Assembly: GCA_021397845.1 (NCBI GenBank)
Contig: CM038046.1
Span: forward strand, 7,153,501-7,217,500
DNA from: Areca catechu
Taxonomy: Eukaryota; Streptophyta; Magnoliopsida; Arecales; Arecaceae
Direction of reading: 5' to 3'
DNA: 64,000 nucleotides
A program made the translations under genes and the position numbers. Positions 55,855 to 64,000 of the stretch are shown here, one piece after another; the stretch's first letter is position 1; each line of letters starts with the position of its first letter. The notes beneath the pieces are model-generated. The model saw only the letters and a program-made list of their open reading frames with translations. It ran no database searches and was not told the origin of the DNA.

Positions 55855-57102
55855 TGTTGACCTTAGGATTGATTTTGATGATTACAAAACATTGATGCAT
55901 GATATGTTACTAATTATCTTTGTAAAGATTATTTTTTTGTAGAGTATCATAGGTTTAGAAGATGTTTGAAGTGGTTTGAAAGATGTTGGAAAAACTTTGG
56001 AGACCTTTGGAAGCCTTTTGGACAAAGCTCACTCGAGCCGACTTGCTGAGAATTCGAGCCAACTCTTCCAGAGTGGCTGAAATTGAGTTCTGAATAGAGC
56101 TGACTCCAAAATGGTAGAACTGTAATTATTCCAAAAATCTGAGCCGACTCGACTGAGAAGAGCCGACTCGACCAGAGTGCAGGTTCTGGAGTACTGAGAA
56201 TTCTAGCCGACTCGAGCAATCCGAGCCAACTCGAGCCATCCGAGCCAACTCGAGCCATCCGAGCCAACTCGAATCCCGAAATTCTGGGCAGTAATGGCTA
56301 GTTGCAGAAATTATTTTTCTTCCTTCCAACGGTTCCAAACGATCATATTTATTTTCCAAGGCACTCCAATGGTCCAAACAACCTGGGAACACTTCCAAAA
56401 CTTATATATGATAGATCAAAGTGAAGAGAAGAGACATAAGAAGAAAAGGAGAAAAAGAGAGAGCTTCAATGTTCAAATTCAAGAGAGGGTTCTTCACTTC
56501 CTATCACAACTCTTGAAGCTTTATTTGAAGAAAGATGAGAGCTTAGAAGAGCTACATTCAATGGGCTAAAGCTGCAACTATCCACTCTCAAGGAGTTTGT
56601 ATTTTGTGTTGCATTGTTTACTTGTTTGTTTTCCTTGTTTTTGTTTTGGATTTTTGGTGAGCCCATGAAAATCAAGTTTGGGTTCTTAGTAAGCCTGGTG
56701 TAAAACCAAGAGTGGATTTTTGGTGAGCCCGTGAAAACCAAGTTTGGGTTCTTGGTGATCCCAGTGTAAAACCAAGATTGGGTTTCTTTGATGAGCCCGG
56801 TGTAAAAACCAAAGGGTGTTGGGTTTAGATTATGATCCCGATAAAATAATCTGACTGTATTCTAGGAAGAATATAGTGAAAATCTCAAGTGATATCTTGG
56901 GTAGTGGACATAGGAGCTGGATTGCTCCAAACCACTATAAATTATGGTATTTGTGATTGTTTTGTTTGAGCTCATTTATTTGCTTCCGTATTTAATTCTT
57001 TAAATACTTCACTCACCACTCCAAGATTTCAAAAGGGCACATACTTGAGAAAAAGTTTTCATTCCCAATTCACCCCCTCTTGGAAAAGCCACCTGGGCAA
57101 CA
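55855..57102 (+). repeat. 5' LTR of Sirevirus-like element (1248 bp)
   Basis: TGTTGACCTTAGG to GGGCAACA. Between 56020 and 56280 it has many GAGCCGACTCGA or GAGCCAACTCGA words, including three tandem 19-bp units (GAGCCAACTCGAGCCATCC) that the 3' LTR lacks. Confidence 0.85.
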
Positions 57103-57104
57103 AT

Positions 57105-57116
57105 TGGTATCAGAGC
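57105..57116 (+). other. Primer binding site (initiator tRNA-Met)
   Basis: TGGTATCAGAGC two bases after the LTR end. Confidence 0.9.
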
Positions 57117-57158
57117 TGTCTCTGTGCTTTTAGTTTAACAACTAGGAGTAAAGATCAA

Positions 57159-58790
57159 TGGCTACCCATATGAGCACACATCTTGCCGAAGGGCAATGTC
57201 TACACGACCTTCACTTTTTGTGGGTACAAACTATAGCTATTGGAAAGCATGCATGAAGATTTATATTTAAGCTATAGATTTTAAATTGTGAACAATTATT
57301 TTAAGAAACCCCCCCACACCCATGATAAATGTCGATGGCATAAACATTCCAAAACCAGAATTGGATTGGAATACTTATGAAATGCAAATGGAAGAGTTGA
57401 ATGCAAGAGCAATGAATCTCTTGTATTGTGCTTTAGATGCAAATGAGTTTAACCAGATTTCTACTTGCACCTCCATAAAAGAAATTTGGGATAAACTTGA
57501 AATCACTCATGAAGGTGCAACACAAGTTAAAAACTCTAAGATCAATATGCTCATGCATGATTATGAAATGTTTAAAATGGAACCTCATGTGAAAAGTTTT
57601 GGTAGAATGTATTCTAATGTAGATATGGTTCAAAATATTCTTCGATCTTTGCCAGAAGTTTGGGATCCTATAGTAACAGCAATCTAAGAGGTAAAGGATT
57701 TAAGTAATCTCGCATTAGAAGAGCTTCTCGGATCACTTATCACTCATGAACTCACCTTGAAGTGCCAGAGTGAAGAAGAGGAAAAGAAAAAGGAAATAAT
57801 TGCACTCAAGGCAGCTACTGAAGAAAATAAAGAAGAGTTCACAAGTTCATCATCTGAAGAGGAGCAAGATGAAGATGAATTAGCCCTGGCTATGAAAAAG
57901 TTTAAAAAATTTATGGGTAAGGACAGATTCAGAAAAAAGAAGAAGTATAAGGCTAAGGGGGAGCCATACAAAGAAAAAGAAAAGAAAAAGAAAGCATTGG
58001 CAGCCACTTGGAGTGACAGCAAAGACTTAAGCTCAAGTGATAATGTAAAGCAATCAAAAACTGCCAACACATGCTTTACGGTTCTTCAAGATGAGGTAAA
58101 GTCTGTACCTAACTCAGAATTTACATTTGATGATCTTGATAATGCTTTTCATGGTTTAATATCTACATATAAAAAGTTAGGAACTAAGCATCAAATCTTA
58201 AAACAATCATATGATATGCTTCAAAATAAAAGAAATGATGCTTTAAAAAAATATCATGTTTTACTAATTGAATTAAATTCTATTTCTGAAAATTACAAAA
58301 CTTTTCAAAAAGAAAAGATTGAATATCTTGAAAAGAATGAAGTATTATATGAAGAAAATCAAAGATTGCAAAAATAAGATGAGAAATTCAAGCCTTTAGT
58401 TGATAAATTGACTTTAAGTTCAGATAAGCTTGAGTTATTATTAAACAATCAAAGATTTTCAAGTAGTAGAGCTGAAATTGTTTGTAATTCAAATTCCAAT
58501 CTTGTTGAAAGAAAAGTTTTAGCTCAAATGAATTTCAAAAATCTAATGTTGTTTGTTTTTGTTGTAAAAGAGTTGGGCATAAAGCTTATCTTTGTAATTT
58601 CAGAAAGAAAAAGAAAAATAATGTAAAGAAAGTTTAGATTCCAAAAGGAACCATAAGCACTAACTTCAAAGGACTCAAGAAAGTTTGGATACCTAGATCA
58701 TCTACTCAGTATGTTTTGCAGGTTAGTCTTGCAGCCGAACAAAAGAAAATAAGATATTGCATGAATAGAGGTTGTACAAGGCACAATGAA
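57159..58790 (+). pseudogene. gag of Sirevirus-like element, broken
   Basis: Starts MATHMSTHLAEGQ at 57159, then several stops to about 57300. The UBN2/gag-polypeptide region is readable at 57322-57687 (NARAMNLLYCALDANEFNQI, EIWDKLEITHEGA). After a stop at 57685 it continues in the same kind of frame with an acidic stretch (SSSSEEEQDEDE), a Lys-rich stretch and a coiled coil (57757-58377), as in Sirevirus gag. A CCHC knuckle VCFCCKRVGHKAYLC is readable at about 58556-58600 in a shifted frame. Stops at about 57685 and 58375 plus the shift make it non-functional. No protease follows. Confidence 0.75.
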
Positions 58791-59340
58791 GGATGATAAA
58801 GGTCAATTCAACACCAGAATCAAAAGAAAGTGGACTAGTAATTTTGAATATAATGGTAAAGGAGGATGATCATTATCTGGTGTAATCTACTCAAACCCTT
58901 CCTTTTTGATATATGTAATGCTAGTCATTTACTTGAAGCAATTTGCTATGTTTATTATATTTGATGCTTCAAGATAAGTTAAATGTTAACTATGCAAAAG
59001 TTACTAGTATTCTTGATCATGTGAAATTCATTGAACTTTGACTTGAAATATTTTGAATGTTTGATATTCAAGTCTTGCAACAATGAACCATGAAATCAAA
59101 GTTCTAGCTTACTCTAGCATAGATAATTTGAGATGTGCTAGCATACTTAATATTTTAAATTGATCATGAGTATAGATTGATTTTGATAATTTTTATAAAC
59201 TTATGACTTTAATTTTTCTATTGATATTTATTTTTATTGATACCATGTTTTACATTACTCTCTTGCATGAATGCTTAGAATGAATGTGAAAGAGATAGGA
59301 GTGTATATGTTAAATAAAAGAAGAATTAAGAATCATGATA
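58791..59340. other. AT-rich remnant where pol should be
   Basis: No protease, integrase or RT motif in any frame. Either pol was deleted or it has decayed beyond recognition. Confidence 0.5.
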
Positions 59341-59345
59341 CCCTC
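59341..59345. repeat. Target site duplication of nested LTR (CCCTC)
   Basis: CCCTC here and CCCTT at 61822-61826: one difference, fitting a C-to-T change. Confidence 0.65.
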
Positions 59346-59459
59346 TGTTACGGCCGTTACGATGACGTGGCATATCTCAGATTTCGATGGTCGTGATTCG
59401 AGCCACGTGGAGTTTTTTCGGCAAGGTCAGTTATGGCTCCGCCTCAGTCGAAGTCGAGG

Positions 59460-61015
59460 TCGGTCCAGGCCTTCTTGCCGCTCCGCCAGGTGTCCACCTA
59501 GGAGGGGCCCACCTCGGCCGAAGCCGGCGGTCCCCCTGCTCCCTCGTCGGGTGGCATCCTGAGATGGTCCCACCTCGGCCGAGGTCGAGCCGGGCCCCCT
59601 CGCGCCTTCGCCAGGTGGCACCCAGAGACGGGACCACCTCGGCCGAAGTCGAGCGCCCCTCTGCCGCTCCGCCAGGTGTCCACCTAGGAGGGGTCCACCT
59701 CGGCCGAAGCCGGTGGTCCCCCTGCTCCCTCGCCAGGTGGCACCCTGAGACGGTCCCACCTCGGTCGAGGTCGAGCCGGGCCCCCTCGCTCCTTCGCCAG
59801 GTGGCACCCGGAGGCGGTCTCACCTCGGCTGAGGTCGAGCCGGGCCCCTTCGCTCCTTTGCCAGGTGGCGCCCGGAGACGGGACCACCTCAGCCGAAGTC
59901 GAGCGCCCCTCTGCCGCTCCGCCAGGTGTCCACCCGGGAGGGGTCCACCTAGGCCGAAGCTGGCGGCCCCCTGCTCCCTCGCCAGGTGGCACCCTGAGAT
60001 GGTCCCACCTCGGCCGAGGTCGAGCCGGGCCCCTTCGCTCCTTCGCCAGGTGGCGCCCGGAGACGGGACCACCTCGGTCGAAGTTGAGCGCCCCTCTGCC
60101 GCTCCGCCAGGTGTCCACCCAGGAGGGGTCCACCTCGATCGAAGCCGGCGGTCCCCCTGCTCCCTTGCCAGGTGGCGCCCTGAGACGGTCCCACCTCGAC
60201 CGAGGTCGAGCCGGGCCCCTTCGCTCCTTCGCCAGGTGGCGCCCGGAGACGGGACCACCTCGGCCGAAGTCGAGCGCCCCTCTGCCGCTCCGCCAGGTGT
60301 CCACCCAGGAGGAGTCCACCTCGGCCGAAGCCGGCGGTCCCCCTACTCCCTCGCCAGGTGGCGCCCTGAGACGGTCCCACCTCGGCCGAGGTCGAGCCGG
60401 GCCCCCTCGCTTTTTCGCCAGGTGGCGCCCGGAGACGGGACCACCTCAGTCGAAGTCGAGCGCCCCTTTGCCGCTCCACCATGTGTCCACCCAGGAGGGG
60501 TCCACCTCGACCGAAGCCGGCGGTCCCCTGCTCCCTCGCCGGGTGGTGCCCAGAGACGGTCCCATCTCGGCCGAGGTCGAGCCGGGCCCCCTCGCTCCTT
60601 CGCCAGGTGGCGCCCGAAGACGGGACCACCTCGGCCGAAGTCGAGCACCCCTCTGCCGCTCCGCCAGGTGTCCACCTAGGAGGGGTCCACCTCGGCCGAA
60701 GCCGGCGGTCCCCCTGCTCTCTCGCCAGGTGGCGCCCTGAGACGGTCCCACCTCGGCCGAGGTCGAGCCGGGCCCCCTCACTCCTTCGCTAGGTGGCGCC
60801 CGGAGACGGTCTTACCTCGACCGAGGTCGAGCCGGGCCCCTTCGCTCCTTCGCCAGGTGGCGCCCGAAGACGGGACCACCTCGGCCGAAGTCGAGCGCCC
60901 CTTTGCCACTCCGCCAGGTGTCCACCCAAGAGGGGTCCACCTCGGCCGAAGCCGGCGGCCCCCCCTGCTCCCTCGCCAGGTGGCATCCTGAGACAGTCCC
61001 ACCTCGGCCAAGGCA
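59460..61015 (+). repeat. About 184-bp higher-order repeats inside the solo LTR
   Basis: Eight copies of CGCCAGGTGTCCACC at about 59484, 59670, 59927, 60108, 60291, 60477, 60662 and 60912: mostly 181-186 bp apart, with two longer gaps near 250 bp. Each period contains three related subunits of about 60-65 bp that share CCAGGTG(G/T) and CCACCTCGGCCGA. Stop-poor frames of up to 430 codons run through on both strands; they are periodic and not credible as proteins. Confidence 0.9.
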
Positions 61016-61821
61016 GGCCAACATGTGTGGAGAAGCTTCCGAGGAGCGGGAGCACGAGCTCCAAGATTGCCCCTCGAGCCGTGCGCCCCGCACCCCGAGA
61101 GTAGCGCCCATACGGCCGGCAGTGACACGCGAAACATCGCTTACATCGGCCCTACAGGTCCCGCAGTCGAAAGGCGAAGTTGTAACAAAACAGGACCCGA
61201 TAACGGGCATCATCGGCGCCTGGGAAAAAGAGCGCTCACGCTCGGTCCAAGGTTTGATCGGCGGTCTGCCCGGCGCCCTCCCTTTACTCTTTCCTCGCCA
61301 GGCTCGGCAAGCGAGGCGGGGAAGCCGCCTGGTTCTTTGATCCAGAAGGGGAAAGGGGAAAGAGATGGAGGGAAGGAGTTGAAAGCGACGGAGGAGCCTC
61401 CCAAGGGCGAAAAACGAAAGAACAGCATGAGCAGTTAAAAGGAAGGGAAAGGTAGACGACAAGGGAAGCAAGAAACAAAGGCTGGGAGAGGAGATTCCGT
61501 TCCAAGAGCAGGATCCAAGATCCTGAGAGGGGACCTTTGGCGTGAGCTCGACGGAGGAACTCGGCCGGACTTCTATTCTTCCTGAGATCTTTCTTGCTAG
61601 CATGATCTCTAAGTCTGGGACTCCTTCGGGGGCCTGTCTTGGAGATTCTGTTCCCTCTCACCGTTCACTAACTTGACCGTCGGAGCTCCCTCGTCGGGAC
61701 CCCCGGCCAGGATTTCTGACCTTGTCTTGTAGGTTCGAAGAGCCAGGAGACCCCAGGGGCAAGACGGTCTAGAAGGATCGGCGGCTCCGAAGCTACAGGC
61801 GCGGCGACGAGATCGGCAACA
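61016..61821 (+). other. R/U5-like part of the solo LTR
   Basis: Unique sequence after the repeats, including the segment similar to the end of the element 1 LTR. Open frames on both strands here are not recognised as genes. Confidence 0.45.
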
Positions 61822-61826
61822 CCCTT

Positions 61827-62195
61827 AACAATCAGCATTTGTAATAATTGATAACATAAAGAAAGGGAAAGAAAAAAAGAAATTATTTACAAGAATATGA
61901 ACGAAATAAAAAATATATGAAATTATCTCAAAACATCCTAATATTCTTGTAGTATTATAAAATCATTGATTAGTATCCCCTTAAAGAATGGTTAAGAATA
62001 CTTTTTGTTGATGTCAAAAAGGGGGAGAGATATAAGGTGTCATGAAAAAGAACATTTAAAAAGAGAGAAATTATTGATAAATTATGGGGGAGCTTATTGC
62101 TTATATGATACTTGTTAATTTACTTGAAATATAATCTTTTATAGAGTTAATTTTGTGCTAAGATTCTTTTTAATGCCCAATATTTTGTCATCATC
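61827..62195 (+). other. 3' internal region of Sirevirus-like element
   Basis: AT-rich. Contains GTCAAAAAGGGGGAGAGAT at 62013-62031, a near copy of the true polypurine tract 180 bases downstream. Multiple such boxes are a known Sirevirus feature. Confidence 0.55.
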
Positions 62196-62209
62196 AAAAA
62201 GGGAGAGAT
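62196..62209 (+). other. Polypurine tract of Sirevirus-like element
   Basis: AAAAAGGGAGAGAT directly before the TG of the 3' LTR. Confidence 0.75.
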
Positions 62210-63373
62210 TGTTGATCCTGGGATTGATTTTGATGATTACAAAACATTGATGCATGATATGTTACTAATTATCTTTGTAAAGATTATTTTTTTATAGAGT
62301 ATCATAGGTTTAGAAGATGTTTGAAGTGGTTTGGAAGATGTTGGAAGAAGTTTGGAGACTTTTGGAAGCCTTTTGGATAAAGCTCACTCGAGTCGACTCG
62401 CTGAGAATTCGAGCCGACTCTTCTAGAGTGGCTAAAATTGAGTTCTGAATAGAGCTGACTCTAGAATGGTAGAACTGTAATTATTCCAAAAATTCGAGCT
62501 GACTCGACTGAGAAGAGCCGACTCGACCAAAGTGAAGGTTCTAGAGTACTGAGAATTCGAGCCGACTCGAATCCCGAAATTTTGGGCAGTAACGGCTAGT
62601 TACATAAATTATTTTTCTTCCTTACAACGGTTCTAAATGGTCATATTTCATTTTCCAAGGTACTCCAACGGTCCAAACAATCTGGGACACTTCCAAAACT
62701 TATATATGATGGATCAAAGTGAAGAGAAGAGACATAGAAAAAGAAAAGGAGAAAAGAGAGAGCTTCAATGTTATTACAACTCTTGAAACTTTATTTGAAG
62801 AAAGAGGAGAGCTTAGAAGAGCAACATTCAATGGGCTAAAGCTGTAACTATCCACTCTCAAGGAGTTTGTATTTTGTATTATATTGTTTACTTGTTTGTT
62901 TTCCTTGTTTTTGTTTTGGATTTTTGGTGAGCCCGTGAAAACCAAGTTTGGGTTCTTGGTAAGCATGGTGTAAAACCCAAAGTGGATTTTTGGTGAGCCC
63001 GTGAAAATCAAGTTTGGATTCTTTGTGATCCCGGTGTAAAACCAAAATTGGATTTCTTTGGTGAGCCCGGTATAAAAACCAAAATGTATTGGGTTTGGAT
63101 TATGATCCTAGTAAAATAATTTGACTGTATTCTAGGAAGAATATAGTGAAAATCCCAAGTGGTATCTTGGATAGTGGACGTAGGAGTTGGGTTGCTCCGA
63201 ACCACTATAAATTGTAGTATTTGTGATTGTTTTGTTTGAGCTCATTTATTTGCTTCCGCATTTAATTCTTTAAATACTTCACTCACCACTCTAAGATTTC
63301 AAAAGGGCACATACTTAAGAAAAAGTTTTCATTCCCAATTCATTCCCCTCTTGGAAAAACCACTTGGGCAACA
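62210..63373 (+). repeat. 3' LTR of Sirevirus-like element (1164 bp)
   Basis: TGTTGATCCTGGG to GGGCAACA; aligns with 55855-57102. Shorter mainly because it lacks the three 19-bp units and a segment near 56470-56510. Confidence 0.85.
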
Positions 63374-63378
63374 AGTAG
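63374..63378. repeat. Target site duplication, right (AGTAG)
   Basis: Matches 55850-55854. Confidence 0.8.
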
Positions 63379-64000
63379 GCAGGCACTTCTTTCCTAATAA
63401 TTATAATCCTGTTGGAACTGACATTATTTTAAGCTATTTGGCATGCCAAAGCTAGTGCTTGCTGCAACAAAGTAGTAACAACTCTTGACAGATATGGGTA
63501 CTCCAAAGTAGAAGGGTATGAAAAATATTAAAAATGAAGAAACAAGCTTAAGTATAGCAAGGATGCAATCCACCAGGCTGCAACTAAGTATATAAAGCAA
63601 AGATCAATTCTGCTATTGTTAATTTGGAGGAGAGAATAGACAAAACAGTGTAAGACATTATATTGTTATAAACTCCTCGATAAGCCATAGAAACTATAGT
63701 AGCTAAGCCATGTTGCAAAGGCTTGTAACCTTACCAGGGGCAATCATACTAGCACTAATACTAATTCTTTTGACATTAATTGTTTCTAAAGATTGTTTAT
63801 AGGTATATAATTATACAGTCACAAGAAATGTATGATGATCATTGCAATATTTGTTATTTGAATTTCATGAATCTTAATATGTTAATATTCATATAAAATT
63901 GATCATCAAGTATTCATATCTAGTTTTGCATATCTTTATTACCATGACTATAAGTTCTTATGTATCTCAGAACTTGTGATGAAAGATTTTTATATTAGCA
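63379..64000. other. AT-rich intergenic DNA
   Basis: No gene, RNA or repeat recognised to the window end. Confidence 0.5.

Larger units (their letters stand above)
59346..61821 (+). mobile_element. Nested GC-rich solo LTR (Tat-type), 2.48 kb
   Basis: TGTTACGGCCG to ATCGGCAACA, between near-identical 5-bp flanks. The 3' part resembles the LTR of element 1: CTTGACCGTCGGAGCTCCC, then CCCCGGCCAG, TGTCTTGTAGGTTC and the GCAACA end. There is no internal region, so this is a solo LTR. Sharply GC-richer than the AT-rich element it sits in. Confidence 0.8.
55855..63373 (+). mobile_element. Sirevirus-like Copia element, pol lost, with nested solo LTR
   Basis: LTRs at both ends, TGGTATCAGAGC primer site, a long gag with coiled coil and knuckle, a polypurine tract and AGTAG target duplication. 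After gag there is no protease, integrase or reverse transcriptase, only AT-rich DNA and a nested element. A long gag plus coiled coil and a repeated purine box before the 3' LTR are features of Sireviruses (Maximus/SIRE). The nested insertion accounts for about 2.48 kb, so the host element was about 5 kb and already lacked pol. Confidence 0.8.

Noticed and set aside
59387..60679. 430-codon open frame on the + strand, and 211-275-codon frames antisense
   Set aside because: They follow the 184-bp LTR repeat exactly, occur in several frames and both strands, and show no domain.

Overview
This is a plant nuclear genome window, most likely from a monocot. The reasons are two intron-bearing plant genes and plant-type LTR retrotransposons (Tat-like Gypsy, Tork-like and Sirevirus-like Copia) plus an L1-type LINE with an RNase H tail. 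A palm would fit, but that is only an impression; nothing here fixes the species. There are two host protein genes in 64 kb. Almost everything else that can be named is transposon-derived, mostly old and broken.

Layout. 1-9481: a Gypsy-like (Tat-type) element whose 5' LTR is cut by the window edge. It lacks recognisable gag-pol and instead carries tandem arrays (about 63 bp and 93 bp periods) and a decayed, intron-bearing gene on the opposite strand with a 'putative gypsy-type transposon' (Transposase_28-like) domain and a coiled coil. 9482-14835: promoter, 5' UTR intron and body of an importin beta-1 gene on the + strand, with a short 3' intron and a 1-bp insertion that shifts the frame in the last exon. 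14836-20994: a decayed LINE with ORF1, ORF2 and poly(A). 21233-21298: a tRNA-Val(CAC) pseudogene. 22270-31275: a nine-exon LRR receptor-like pseudokinase gene of the MRH1/MDIS1 family on the - strand (710 codons), whose introns hold a purine tract, a tandem duplication and a foldback MITE-like element.

31707-41366: a complete Tat-type Gypsy copy with target duplication AGTAG, broken gag-protease-RT-RNase H, no visible integrase, tandem arrays (about 47 and 94 bp) and an antisense ORF homologous in layout to that of the first element. 41372-45518: AT-rich intergenic DNA with a possible SINE and two tiny poly(A) insertions. 45524-51379: a complete but inactivated Tork-like Copia with target duplication ATAAT. 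51385-53954: intergenic DNA with a 26-G run. 53955-55500: a reverse-oriented solo LTR of the same family as the next element. 55855-63373: a Sirevirus-like Copia (target duplication AGTAG) that keeps gag but has lost pol, interrupted by a nested 2.5 kb GC-rich solo LTR (59346-61821) full of about 184-bp repeats. 63379-64000: nothing recognisable.

How it fits together. The two host genes have unrelated jobs: nuclear import, and a plasma-membrane receptor-like pseudokinase linked to polarised tip growth. Both have an LTR element roughly 0.5 kb upstream of their probable promoters. The Tat-type copies share one plan: LTRs with internal tandem repeats, tandem arrays in the 3' half, and an antisense gene before the polypurine tract. 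The most unusual items are the minimal 18-34 bp poly(A)-tailed insertions with target duplications, the importin frameshift, the pol-less elements that keep an antisense gene, and a 28-bp palindrome in the Copia LTR. All coordinates and repeat periods were read by eye; identities are rough estimates.
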